From: an uncultured Fretibacterium sp.
GTDB taxonomy: Bacteria > Synergistota > Synergistia > Synergistales > Aminobacteriaceae
Assembly: GCA_937892105.1 (NCBI GenBank)
Contig: CALAUZ010000291.1
Span: forward strand, 1 to 11,674
Direction: 5' to 3'
DNA length: 11,674 bases
Part shown: piece after piece, positions 1 through 6,729 of the stretch
How positions within the stretch are numbered: position 1 is the stretch's first letter
Layout: each line of letters begins with the position of its first letter
Notes under the pieces: model-generated
Database searches by the model: none
The model's input: the letters and a program-made list of their open reading frames with translations, nothing else
Told to the model about the DNA's origin: nothing
Program-made: the position numbers and the translations under genes

Positions 1-67
1 CAGGTGCTGCTTCAGGAAAATGGCTCGCGAGGGAGTTTTTCCCGGCGTAGTCAAGTCGAGCTGGTAG
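1..67 (+). CDS. rpsN: 30S ribosomal protein S14, zinc type (3' end only)
   Basis: This is the last 21 complete codons plus the stop (TAG at 65-67) of a gene that begins left of the window. The reading frame starts at base 2 and reads [21 protein letters not shown]. This matches the C-terminal end of zinc-binding S14, which ends in a CxxCFRELA..G.IPGVKKASW pattern in Bacillus. The first base is a C, consistent with the third base of a Cys codon, so the second CxxC zinc knuckle straddles the edge. S14 is assembled late into the head of the small subunit. Its place directly before rpsH is the standard spc-operon order. The fragment is short, but pattern and position agree. Confidence 0.88.
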   Translation, partial: RCCFRKMAREGVFPGVVKSSW

Positions 68-72
68 GGGGG
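66..72 (+). promoter_or_regulatory. Ribosome binding site deciding the TTG start of rpsH
   Basis: AGGGGGG begins inside the stop codon of rpsN and ends 9 nt before the TTG at 82. No ATG or GTG in frame fits the conserved S8 N-terminus, so this site supports the non-AUG start. Confidence 0.7.
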
Positions 73-81
73 CAGATTAAG

Positions 82-486
82 TTGTACGTAAATGACCCTA
101 TAGCAGATATGCTCACAAGAATCCGCAACGCCAACATGATCTATGCAGAGAGCGTTGATATTCCGTCGAGCAAGATGAAGTTAGCCCTTGCACGGATACT
201 CAAGGACGAGGGCTACATCAAGAATTTCCGGATGATCACAGATCCCGGCAAGCCTTACGCAGAGATTCGGGTATATCTCTCGTATGGAGCGAACAGGGAA
301 CGAGTCATTCAGGGACTCCGGAGAATCAGCAAGCCAGGCAGAAGAATCTATGTCGGCAGCGATAAATTACCCGTCGTTATGGGCGGACTCGGACTCGCGA
401 TTCTCTCAACGTCAAAGGGACTCAAGACCAGCAATGAAGCTCACAAGCTGGGACTCGGCGGAGAAGTTCTCTGCTATGTCTGGTAG
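82..486 (+). CDS. rpsH: 30S ribosomal protein S8
   Basis: S8 binds the central domain of 16S rRNA and organises assembly of the small-subunit platform. In E. coli it also represses the spc operon. The 134-residue product opens with [17 protein letters not shown], the family's N-terminal signature, and ends with the usual STSKGL...A...[11 protein letters not shown] block. I chose the TTG at 82 as start. It puts the signature directly at the N-terminus, matches the family length (about 130-135 residues) and lies 9 nt behind a strong AGGGGGG Shine-Dalgarno stretch at 66-72. An in-frame start further upstream would overlap rpsN and add residues foreign to S8. The spacer to rpsN is only 14 nt. Confidence 0.96.
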   Translation: MYVNDPIADMLTRIRNANMIYAESVDIPSSKMKLALARILKDEGYIKNFRMITDPGKPYAEIRVYLSYGANRERVIQGLRRISKPGRRIYVGSDKLPVVMGGLGLAILSTSKGLKTSNEAHKLGLGGEVLCYVW

Positions 487-498
487 GAGGTAAGAATT

Positions 499-1038
499 AT
501 GTCTCGTATCGGACGCAAAGCAGTGGAAATCGCAAAAGGTGCAAGCGTTGAAGTCAAAGGCACGGACATTATCGTGAAAGGCCCTAAGGGTCAGCTTCAC
601 GCGCAATTGATGCCCGGAATCGCTGTTGACATTGACGGCGGACTCGTTAAGGTCTCACGCTCAAACGAGGAGAAACAGACAAGAGCTTGGCACGGAATGA
701 CCAGAGCATTAATCGCTAACATGGTAACCGGGGTTACAGCAGGCTTCTCAAAAACTATGGAAATAGTCGGCGTAGGCTGGAGAGCAGCGTTGCAGGGCAA
801 AAAGTTAGTGATGAATCTCGGCTATTCACACCCGATAGAGTTCACACCGCCGGCAGGTATAGAGATCGTTGTTGAGAACCCGATTAAGTTTCACGTCAGG
901 GGAATCGACAAGGAATTAGTAGGACAGACATGCGCCCTTATCAGGGAGTTCAGACCGCCTGAGCCTTATCACGGAAAAGGTATCAAGTTCGAGAATGAGC
1001 AGATACTCCGTAAGGCCGGCAAGACAGGGGCGAAGTAA
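499..1038 (+). CDS. rplF: 50S ribosomal protein L6
   Basis: L6 is a two-domain large-subunit protein near the factor-binding site and the sarcin-ricin loop. The 179-residue chain starts MSRIGRKAVEI and carries the usual N-terminal domain (VKGPKGQL at about 27-34). It ends in the conserved PEPYHGKGIKF...ILRKAGK segment of the second domain. The length is normal for the family. The ATG at 499 follows AGGAGG at 485-490 with an 8-nt spacing, and the gap to rpsH is 12 nt. Nothing unusual is visible. Confidence 0.97.
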   Translation: MSRIGRKAVEIAKGASVEVKGTDIIVKGPKGQLHAQLMPGIAVDIDGGLVKVSRSNEEKQTRAWHGMTRALIANMVTGVTAGFSKTMEIVGVGWRAALQGKKLVMNLGYSHPIEFTPPAGIEIVVENPIKFHVRGIDKELVGQTCALIREFRPPEPYHGKGIKFENEQILRKAGKTGAK

Positions 1039-1044
1039 TCAATC

Positions 1045-1410
1045 ATGAAGAAGAGAAGCAGAAATGATATGCGCGTAATCAGGCATGAGAGACTCCGCAA
1101 GACTCTTTCAGGTACTGCAGAGAAACCTCGTCTGTGTGTGTTCAGAAGCCTCAAGAATATTTACGTTCAGGTTATCGACGACGAGAAAGGCCACACGTTA
1201 GCATCAGCCTCAACGCTGGACAAGACATTACAGCCCGAACTGAAGGGACACTGCAACGTAGAAGCCGCAAAGGTTATCGGCAAGGCAATAGCTGAGCGCG
1301 CAAAGGCTAAGGGAATCAGCACCGTAGTGTTCGATCGCGGAGGTCATGCCTATATCGGTAAGGTAATGGCACTCGCAGATGCCGCAAGAGAAGGAGGGCT
1401 AGTGTTCTAA
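1045..1410 (+). CDS. rplR: 50S ribosomal protein L18
   Basis: L18 binds 5S rRNA with L5 in the central protuberance. The 121-residue product has the basic N-terminus ([21 protein letters not shown]), the core segment [18 protein letters not shown], and the C-terminal [24 protein letters not shown] block typical of bacterial L18. The ATG at 1045 lies 6 nt after the rplF stop. The only purine-rich tract before it (GGGGCG) lies inside the end of rplF, so translation is probably coupled. The last codons carry the GGAGGG that serves rpsE. Confidence 0.97.
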   Translation: MKKRSRNDMRVIRHERLRKTLSGTAEKPRLCVFRSLKNIYVQVIDDEKGHTLASASTLDKTLQPELKGHCNVEAAKVIGKAIAERAKAKGISTVVFDRGGHAYIGKVMALADAAREGGLVF

Positions 1411-1947
1411 ATGCCCAGAAGAATTGACACAGAAGCCGTAGAGTTCCAGGAACGCGTCGTAGCCATCAACAGGGTCAGCAAGGTCGTCAAGGGCGGAAAG
1501 AGATTCCGTTTTGCAGTACTTGTTGTCGTGGGTGATGGAATTTCGCAGGTAGGAACAGGTATCGGCAAGGCTAAGGAAATAGCTGAAGCAGTCCGCAAAG
1601 GCATCGAGAAGGCCAAGAAGAATCTCGTAGATGTCCGCCACGCAGATAACACAATCCCGCATCCTGTAGTCGGCGAGTTCGGAGCAGCAAGAGTTCTCCT
1701 CAAGCCCGCCCCGGAAGGTACAGGAGTCATAGCCGGAGGAGTAGTCCGTGCGATTATGGAGCTTGGCGGAGTCAAGGACGTAGTAACCAAAGTTACCGGC
1801 AGAACGTCTAACGCAATCAACGTAGCTCACGCGACACTTGAGGCGATAAAAATATCCCGCACAGAGTCGGAGATCATGAAGTTACGCGGACTTGTCGGCG
1901 AAGAACCGGCAGTAGAAGCTGTGGACGAGACAGCAGCAGGGGAGTGA
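1411..1947 (+). CDS. rpsE: 30S ribosomal protein S5
   Basis: S5 lies on the back of the small subunit and helps control decoding accuracy. The 178-residue chain has the double-stranded RNA-binding N-terminal domain (residues about 10-75, with VVGDGISQVGTGIGKAKE) and the C-terminal domain (TIPHPVVGEFGAARVLLKPA and GTGVIAGG). The ATG at 1411 abuts the rplR stop without a spacer. Its Shine-Dalgarno GGAGGG lies inside rplR. Two small departures are visible. The loop usually written KSLGSxNPxN reads KVTGRTSNAIN here, which looks one residue longer. The chain also ends in a short acidic stretch (GEEPAVEAVDETAAGE). The family assignment is not in doubt. Confidence 0.97.
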   Translation: MPRRIDTEAVEFQERVVAINRVSKVVKGGKRFRFAVLVVVGDGISQVGTGIGKAKEIAEAVRKGIEKAKKNLVDVRHADNTIPHPVVGEFGAARVLLKPAPEGTGVIAGGVVRAIMELGGVKDVVTKVTGRTSNAINVAHATLEAIKISRTESEIMKLRGLVGEEPAVEAVDETAAGE

Positions 1948-1954
1948 TTCACTG

Positions 1955-2137
1955 ATGGCGAAGATAAAAGCGAAGTGGGTCAAAAGCGCAATAAGTTTCC
2001 CCGAAAGACAGAAGCGCACAATAAAGGCGTTAGGGTTTCATAAGCTGAACTCTGAGGTCGAGCATGAGGATACTCCGCAGATTCGCGGGATGATTAATGC
2101 AGTGCGTCATCTGGTGAAATGGGAGGTAGTGGAATAA
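1955..2137 (+). CDS. rpmD: 50S ribosomal protein L30
   Basis: This is a 60-residue bacterial-type L30, a small globular large-subunit protein. The segment KWVKSAISFPERQKRTIKALGFHKL is the conserved first half. EHEDTPQIRGMINAVRHLVKWE is the usual second half, with the typical D-TP-IRGMI core. The ATG at 1955 lies 7 nt after the rpsE stop, with GGGGAG as a likely ribosome binding site in the rpsE end. The stop overlaps the rplO start in TAATG. Confidence 0.96.
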   Translation: MAKIKAKWVKSAISFPERQKRTIKALGFHKLNSEVEHEDTPQIRGMINAVRHLVKWEVVE

Positions 2138-2586
2138 TGCTCACACTTCAGGATTTACATCCGGCAAAAGGTTCAACCCACAAGGCCAAGAGGTTAGGGC
2201 AGGGTCCCGGAAGCGGCAATGGTAAGACTGCTGGCAAAGGTCATAAGGGCGACAAGTCAAGAACTGGCGGAGGAGTCAGGCCTGGATTCGAGGGAGGCCA
2301 GATGCCCCTAACCCGAAGGACACCTAAGCGCGGATTCAACAATTACCGTTTCGCGAAAGTGTTCCAGATAGTGAATCTTGACGCTCTGGAGAAGAAATTT
2401 GACGCTGGAGCAGAGATAGACGCTGAGGCAATGTATAACGCGAGGATTATCCGCAAGAAGGGTATTCCTGTGAAGGTCTTGGCCGGAGGAGAGTTGACGA
2501 AGGCTCTGAAGGTCAAAGCAGGAGCATTCAGTGCAGAAGCCGCCAAGAAGATCGAAGCTGCTGGCGGAACACATGAGGTAGCGTAA
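2137..2586 (+). CDS. rplO: 50S ribosomal protein L15
   Basis: L15 is a late-assembly large-subunit protein with a long Gly/Arg/Lys-rich extension that threads through 23S rRNA. The 149-residue product has this extension (residues about 10-65, with GQGPGSGNGKTAGKGHKG and FEGGQMPLTRR). A compact C-terminal domain follows, with IPVKVLAGGELTKAL and KIEAAGG. I start it at the ATG at 2137, which overlaps the rpmD stop by one base (TAATG). It lies just behind GGGAGG at 2121-2126 and gives the family N-terminus LTLQDLHPA. An in-frame ATG 18 nt upstream lies inside rpmD, before that ribosome binding site, and is not supported. Confidence 0.97.
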   Translation: MLTLQDLHPAKGSTHKAKRLGQGPGSGNGKTAGKGHKGDKSRTGGGVRPGFEGGQMPLTRRTPKRGFNNYRFAKVFQIVNLDALEKKFDAGAEIDAEAMYNARIIRKKGIPVKVLAGGELTKALKVKAGAFSAEAAKKIEAAGGTHEVA

Positions 2587-3887
2587 TGTTCGGGTCATTG
2601 GGTGATATATTCAGGCTGCCCGACCTGAAACGCAGGATACTCTTCACGATATTCATACTGTTCATCTTCAGGCTTGGGGCGTATATCCCAAGTCCTGGGG
2701 TTGACCGTGCCGCATTGTCGAGTCTGTTCGCATCAGGAGGCGGCATTATGGACTTCCTGAATCTCTTCTCAGGAGGAGCATTAAGCAGGTTCGGCATATT
2801 CTCGCTGGGAGTCGCTCCGTACATCAACTCAAGCATAGTGATGCAATTGCTGGTAGTGATTTTCCCGTATCTTGAGAAATTACAGAAGGACAGCACTGAC
2901 GGCCACAAGAAAATTACTCAGTGGACACGTTACGGAGCTGTGATCTTCGCAGTCGTTCAGGCAGTAGGTATGACGGCTTGGCTCGGAGGACTCGGCATCA
3001 TGCAGGGAGGTTTTCTCGACTGGCTGCTAGTAATCGTTACGCTTGTTGCCGGGTCTGTAGCAGTAATGTGGCTCGGCGAGGAACTCACGGATCACGGTAT
3101 CGGCAACGGAATATCGCTCCTCATCTTTGCGGGAATTGTCGCGAGGATACCGGAGGCAATATTGCAGACATGGAGCATGGTACGTCTGGGCTCTATGAGC
3201 GTTATCGGCCTGCTTGTCGGCATAGTGCTGATGGTTGTTGTCGTTGCCGGGTGTATATTGCTGCAGGAGGGACAGAGAAGGCTTCCTGTGCAGTACGCGA
3301 AAAGAGTTGTTGGGAACAAGATTTACGGCGGGCAGAGTACGTTCATTCCTCTGAAGGTAAACCAGTCGGGTGTTATACCGATAATATTCGCAAGCTCACT
3401 GTTGATTTTCCCATACACAATCGCCAATTATTTCAGCGAGAGTTCAACGGGAAGGTTCTTCAGTGCGTTGTTTGCGCCAAACAGTTTCTTCTATATTTTG
3501 TGCTATGTTGCGCTGATAATATTCTTCTCCTACTTCTATACTGCGGTGGTCTTCAATCCTACTGACATTGCAAACAATATGAAGAAGTACGGAGGCTTCA
3601 TTCTCGGAATACGTCCAGGCCAGCCGACATCGGACTACATTACGCGCGTAATGGAACGCATAACTTTGGGAGGCGCGGTATTCCTTGCGGTGATAGCGTT
3701 AATCCCAAATCTTATGTCGTCAGTGCTGAACATTCGCAGTTTCTACTTTGGCGGTACGGCGGTATTAATCGTTGTCGGAGTTGCAATGGACACTATAAAC
3801 CAGATTGAAGCACAGCTTCTTATGCGGCACTATGACGGAATACTGAAGAAGTCCGGCGGCGGCCGCAAAGGTTTGCTGAGGGGATAA
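2586..3887 (+). CDS. secY: Preprotein translocase channel subunit SecY
   Basis: SecY forms the channel of the Sec translocon with SecE and SecG. It exports unfolded proteins and inserts membrane proteins. The 433-residue chain is the usual length and shows about ten hydrophobic segments, roughly at 17-36, 70-92, 115-137, 145-165, 173-193, 204-226, 262-282, 302-323, 358-378 and 385-402. The plug region (about 54-68, MDFLNLFSGGALS) precedes the second segment. The cytoplasmic loop GIRPGQPT (341-348) contains Arg343, the counterpart of the conserved C5-loop arginine needed for SecA-driven transport. A basic C-terminal tail (KKSGGGRKGLLRG) closes the chain. The start overlaps the rplO stop by one base (TAATG), which suggests coupled translation. 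Confidence 0.98.
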   Translation: MFGSLGDIFRLPDLKRRILFTIFILFIFRLGAYIPSPGVDRAALSSLFASGGGIMDFLNLFSGGALSRFGIFSLGVAPYINSSIVMQLLVVIFPYLEKLQKDSTDGHKKITQWTRYGAVIFAVVQAVGMTAWLGGLGIMQGGFLDWLLVIVTLVAGSVAVMWLGEELTDHGIGNGISLLIFAGIVARIPEAILQTWSMVRLGSMSVIGLLVGIVLMVVVVAGCILLQEGQRRLPVQYAKRVVGNKIYGGQSTFIPLKVNQSGVIPIIFASSLLIFPYTIANYFSESSTGRFFSALFAPNSFFYILCYVALIIFFSYFYTAVVFNPTDIANNMKKYGGFILGIRPGQPTSDYITRVMERITLGGAVFLAVIALIPNLMSSVLNIRSFYFGGTAVLIVVGVAMDTINQIEAQLLMRHYDGILKKSGGGRKGLLRG

Positions 3888-3889
3888 CC

Positions 3890-4504
3890 ATGAGGCTGGT
3901 ATTATTAGGTGCGCCTGGTGCCGGAAAGGGTACTCAGGCCGTCTTCCTCAAAGAACGCAGGAAGCTCGCTCACATATCGACAGGGGATATCTTCAGGGAA
4001 AATCTCAGGAACAACACGCCATTGGGACTTGAGGCCAAAAAGTACATGGACGCAGGGCAGTTAGTGCCCGATGATATAGTGATGAAGATGGTTGGGGAGA
4101 AACTCTCTGAGTTTGCGCCCGATGAAGGCTTCATGCTTGACGGTTTCCCAAGAACAGTGGCACAGGCTGAGTTTCTGGAAGGCAGGACGAAAATTGACGG
4201 AGTTATGCTGTTCAAAGTTCCTGACGAAGCTATCGTTAAGAGGCTGACCAGCAGGGCAGTGTGCAGGGAATGCGGAAACGTTACGAACATTCACGAACAC
4301 GACAAATGCCCGTCATGCGGAGGGGAACTTTACAGGCGTGATGACGACAACGAGGAGACAATACGAAGCCGCCTCAAGGTGTTTCACGAACAGACGGAGG
4401 CACTCGAAGACTTCTACAGGGCGAGGAATTTGCTTTTTGAGATAGACGCAGCAGGAATGCCCGAAGAAGTATTTTCGCGTGTAATCAACATTCTGGAATC
4501 ATGA
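3890..4504 (+). CDS. adk: Adenylate kinase, zinc-LID type
   Basis: Adenylate kinase interconverts ATP plus AMP and two ADP in the cytoplasm. The 204-residue chain has the P-loop GAPGAGKGT (7-15), the AMP-site segment HISTGDIFR (28-36), and DGFPR (84-88). The LID carries four cysteines (125, 128, 140, 143), so it is the structural-zinc form. The span between the two CxxC pairs is 11 residues, shorter than the 16 or so in Bacillus-type enzymes, which partly explains why the protein is shorter than the common 212-217. DDDNEET..SRL (151-162) completes the LID and the phosphate-binding arginines. The gene starts 2 nt after secY, in the common secY-adk-map order, and overlaps map by 4 nt. Confidence 0.97.
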   Translation: MRLVLLGAPGAGKGTQAVFLKERRKLAHISTGDIFRENLRNNTPLGLEAKKYMDAGQLVPDDIVMKMVGEKLSEFAPDEGFMLDGFPRTVAQAEFLEGRTKIDGVMLFKVPDEAIVKRLTSRAVCRECGNVTNIHEHDKCPSCGGELYRRDDDNEETIRSRLKVFHEQTEALEDFYRARNLLFEIDAAGMPEEVFSRVINILES

Positions 4505-5280
4505 TAAAGCTGAAGACACCAGAGGAGATAGAGTTGATGAGAATTGCCGGGCGTGTTACCGCAGAAGTTCTTGACATAATGCGAGAAGCGGTGCGTCCGG
4601 GCATTTCTACCGGAGAACTTGACCGTCTGGCAGAGGAACATATACGCAGGAACAATGGGATACCGGCGTTCAAGAACTATAAGCCGTCGTTCAACATGAC
4701 CCCTTTTCCTGGAACGATATGTGCCTCAGTGAATGATGAAGTTGTACACGGAATACCCGATTTCTCCCGAATACTTCAGGAGGGCGACATAATCAGCGTT
4801 GACGTTGGAGCATACGTCAACGGTTACTGCGGCGATGCTGCCTGCACCTATCCTGTAGGGCAGATAAGCGAAAAACGCCAAAAGCTCCTCGAAGTTACGG
4901 AGACATCGCTCAACAGGGCAATCTCTCAGGCAGTCGCAGGGAATACTCTGGGCGATATCGGGCACGCTGTGGAAGGTTACGTCAAACCGCTTGGTTTCGG
5001 AGTGGTGAGGGATTACACGGGGCATGGCATAGGCAGGAAAATGCATGAGGCTCCGCAGATCCCCAACTACGGGAAGGCCGGGCATGGAATGACGCTGAAA
5101 ACTGGCATGACTATAGCAATTGAGCCTATGATTATGTCCGGGCGCGAAGATGTGAAAGTCGGAGCTAACGGCTGGACTGTCTCTACCGTTGACGGATCTG
5201 ACGCGGCACATTTTGAACGCTCGATTGTAATTCTTGACGATGGGCCGGAGATACTGACAGCATGGACGAGTATACTATAG
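4501..5280 (+). CDS. map: Methionine aminopeptidase, type I
   Basis: The enzyme removes the initiator methionine from nascent proteins as they leave the ribosome. The 259-residue chain has the pita-bread fold sequence with all five metal ligands in place: Asp101, Asp112, His175 (in TGHGIG), Glu208 (in IEPM) and Glu239. His83 (VVHGIP) and His182 (MHEAP) are the expected catalytic or substrate-binding histidines. There is no N-terminal zinc-finger or SH3-binding extension, so it belongs to the simple class (type Ia). The ATG at 4501 overlaps the adk stop as ATGA. Its 3' end overlaps the next gene by 19 nt. Confidence 0.97.
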   Translation: MIKLKTPEEIELMRIAGRVTAEVLDIMREAVRPGISTGELDRLAEEHIRRNNGIPAFKNYKPSFNMTPFPGTICASVNDEVVHGIPDFSRILQEGDIISVDVGAYVNGYCGDAACTYPVGQISEKRQKLLEVTETSLNRAISQAVAGNTLGDIGHAVEGYVKPLGFGVVRDYTGHGIGRKMHEAPQIPNYGKAGHGMTLKTGMTIAIEPMIMSGREDVKVGANGWTVSTVDGSDAAHFERSIVILDDGPEILTAWTSIL

Positions 5281-5525
5281 GCCAGGTTGTAATCTCAAGG
5301 CAGGGCAAAGATGCCGGGCTTCAGTACGTTGTATCAGGATTTGAGGCCGACGGAAGATTGAGGCTTATCCGCCCCGAACGCTTCAACGTCTCGAACCCTA
5401 AAAGGAAGAACCCGAAGCATCTTCAGAAAACGTCAAGGCGCGCAGAAAATTTATCAGAATACATAAAGGCAGGTAAAGACATTGACGCGGGATATTTTCA
5501 CAGGAGTTTAACGAATGGCGAATAA
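5262..5525 (+). CDS. KOW-domain RNA-binding protein, L14e-like
   Basis: This 87-residue basic protein starts [19 protein letters not shown]. That is a KOW motif at about residues 5-30, as found in eukaryotic and archaeal L14e and in small bacterial proteins encoded between map and infA in Firmicutes and some other anaerobes. The middle is very basic ([16 protein letters not shown], about 45-60), as expected for an RNA binder. Family knowledge suggests a ribosome- or rRNA-associated role, but no specific function can be read from the sequence. The ATG at 5262 lies inside map (19-nt overlap) behind GGAG at 5247-5250. The end overlaps infA by 11 nt, so it is locked between two coupled neighbours. 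The C-terminal third has no motif I recognise. Confidence 0.88.
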   Translation: MDEYTIGQVVISRQGKDAGLQYVVSGFEADGRLRLIRPERFNVSNPKRKNPKHLQKTSRRAENLSEYIKAGKDIDAGYFHRSLTNGE

Positions 5526-5745
5526 CTCCGGCAAAGAGGACGTAATCGAGGTAAAGGGCGTAATCACAGAGCCTTTGCCCAACGCAATGTTCAGGGTGGA
5601 ACTGGAGAACGGGCATAAGGTTCTGGCTCATGTCAGCGGAAAAATGAGAATGCACTTCATCAGGATACTGCCTGGCGACAAAGTGCTTGTAGAAATTTCC
5701 CCTTATGACTTGACTAGGGGAAGGATAATATACAGATATAAATAA
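5515..5745 (+). CDS. infA: Translation initiation factor IF-1
   Basis: IF-1 binds the A site of the small subunit during initiation. The 76-residue product is a single OB-fold (S1-like) domain. It is almost canonical from residue 9 on: [20 protein letters not shown], then [27 protein letters not shown], then [15 protein letters not shown]. The N-terminus (MANNSGKE) is a few residues longer than the usual MAKED. The ATG at 5515 follows AGGAG and overlaps the end of the KOW gene by 11 nt. Confidence 0.97.
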   Translation: MANNSGKEDVIEVKGVITEPLPNAMFRVELENGHKVLAHVSGKMRMHFIRILPGDKVLVEISPYDLTRGRIIYRYK

Positions 5746-5763
5746 TCAGGGAGACAACACATC

Positions 5764-5889
5764 ATGAAGGTAGGGCCATCAGTTAAGCCTATATGCGAAT
5801 TTTGCAGGGTAATCCGCCGTCATGGGGTAGTGAGGGTAATATGTTCCCGCAACCCCAGACACAAACAGCGTCAGGGTGTCAGGAGGTAA
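5764..5889 (+). CDS. rpmJ: 50S ribosomal protein L36, zinc type
   Basis: This 41-residue protein is easily missed because of its size. It reads [21 protein letters not shown] at the start and ends [12 protein letters not shown]. The zinc ligands of the C+ form are all present: Cys11, Cys14, Cys27 and His33. L36 sits near the peptidyl-transferase side of 23S rRNA. Most family members end at or near KQRQG, while this one has three extra residues (VRR). The bases coding for them contain AGGAGG, which is the ribosome binding site of rpsM. The ATG at 5764 follows AGGGAG at 5748-5753, 18 nt after infA. Confidence 0.96.
   Translation: MKVGPSVKPICEFCRVIRRHGVVRVICSRNPRHKQRQGVRR
5881..5886 (+). promoter_or_regulatory. 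Ribosome binding site of rpsM inside rpmJ
   Basis: AGGAGG codes for the last two Arg codons of rpmJ and lies 10 nt before the ATG of rpsM at 5897. It decides that start over the in-frame ATG at 5876, which lies upstream of it within rpmJ. Confidence 0.7.
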
Positions 5890-5896
5890 TATCGCA

Positions 5897-6274
5897 ATGG
5901 CACGTATAGCAGGAGTAGACTTACCCAGAGACAAAAGGGTAGAAATCGGATTAACGTACATTTTCGGGATCGGGCTCAAAACGTCCCAGAAGATACTAGC
6001 GGCGACGGGAGTAAATCCTGACATCAGAGTGAAAGACCTGAGCGAGGAAGACAGCCAGAAGCTCCGCCGCGAAATCGAGGACAACTACAAGGTTGAGGGA
6101 GATTTACGCCGTGAAGTCTCGATGAACATCAAGAGGCTCATTGATATTGGGTGCTACAGGGGTCAGAGACACAGGCTTGGTCTTCCCGTCAGAGGGCAGC
6201 GCACTAAGACCAACGCAAGAACGCGCAAAGGCCCGAGAAGGACAGTTGCGAACAAGAAGGTTGCCACGAAATAA
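5897..6274 (+). CDS. rpsM: 30S ribosomal protein S13
   Basis: S13 sits in the head of the small subunit and contacts the P-site tRNA and the large subunit (bridge B1). The 125-residue product starts [21 protein letters not shown], the family signature. It has the helix-hairpin-helix region ([13 protein letters not shown]) and the highly basic tail ([32 protein letters not shown]) that reaches towards tRNA. The ATG at 5897 is chosen because the signature begins there and AGGAGG lies 10 nt upstream. The gap to rpmJ is 7 nt. Confidence 0.97.
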   Translation: MARIAGVDLPRDKRVEIGLTYIFGIGLKTSQKILAATGVNPDIRVKDLSEEDSQKLRREIEDNYKVEGDLRREVSMNIKRLIDIGCYRGQRHRLGLPVRGQRTKTNARTRKGPRRTVANKKVATK

Positions 6275-6286
6275 GGCAGCATAAAC

Positions 6287-6292
6287 AGGAGG
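6287..6292 (+). promoter_or_regulatory. Ribosome binding site deciding the GTG start of rpsK
   Basis: AGGAGG lies 10 nt before the GTG at 6303. An ATG at 6296 lies only 3 nt behind it, but opens a different frame that does not code for S11. Confidence 0.65.
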
Positions 6293-6302
6293 TAAATGAC
6301 AA

Positions 6303-6701
6303 GTGGCAAAAAGGACAGCTCAGGCCCGCAAAGGCAGGAAGCGCGAAAAGAAGAACATAAATTATGGAGTTGCACACATCTATTCGACGTTCAACAACAC
6401 GATAATGTGCATAAGCGACAGGGCAGGCAACATAATTACGTGGGCAAGCGGCGGCAATGTAGGCTTCAAGGGAGCAAGAAAGTCTACCCCGTTTGCGGCC
6501 ACAATGGCGGCAGGGCAGGTTGCGAAGGGAGCGCAGGATCAGGGAGTGCATGAGATTGATGTAATAGTGAAGGGGCCAGGCCCCGGGCGTGAGAGCGCGA
6601 TCAGGGCATTGCAGACTGCCGGACTTCAGGTCAACCTCATAAAGGACGCTACGCCAATCCCTCACAACGGCTGCAGACCGCCCAAGAGAAGACGTGTATA
6701 A
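6303..6701 (+). CDS. rpsK: 30S ribosomal protein S11
   Basis: S11 lies on the platform and contacts the 3' end of 16S rRNA near the mRNA exit. The 132-residue protein shows the conserved core [17 protein letters not shown], then [25 protein letters not shown]. It continues with [14 protein letters not shown] and the C-terminal [15 protein letters not shown]. The start is a GTG at 6303 (reading [16 protein letters not shown]) behind AGGAGG. No in-frame ATG exists near it. The gap to rpsM is 28 nt and the gap to rpoA is 28 nt. rpsD, often found next, is missing here. Confidence 0.97.
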   Translation: MAKRTAQARKGRKREKKNINYGVAHIYSTFNNTIMCISDRAGNIITWASGGNVGFKGARKSTPFAATMAAGQVAKGAQDQGVHEIDVIVKGPGPGRESAIRALQTAGLQVNLIKDATPIPHNGCRPPKRRRV

Positions 6702-6715
6702 TTTCCGTCAGTATT

Positions 6716-6722
6716 AAGGAGG
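6716..6722 (+). promoter_or_regulatory. Ribosome binding site deciding the TTG start of rpoA
   Basis: AAGGAGG lies 7 nt before the TTG at 6730, an ideal distance. No ATG or GTG in frame is available before the conserved N-terminus. Confidence 0.7.
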
Positions 6723-6729
6723 CTAAAAT

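Noticed and set aside
1399..1830. Long minus-strand open frames (143 and 137 residues) opposite rpsE
   Set aside because: They are antisense to a clear S5 gene, have no ribosome binding site and resemble no known family. Codon bias of the real gene keeps these frames open.
4726..5211. Minus-strand open frame of 161 residues opposite map
   Set aside because: It lies wholly inside map, whose active-site residues are intact, and its product shows no recognisable fold or motif.
6296..6553. Plus-strand ATG frame beginning at 6296 next to the rpsK ribosome binding site
   Set aside because: The spacing of 3 nt is too short and the product is not conserved, while the GTG frame at 6303 codes for a full S11.
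6204..6665. Minus-strand open frame of 153 residues, rich in Cys
   Set aside because: It is a shadow of rpsM and rpsK. The Cys residues arise from antisense Ala and Ser codons of these genes.
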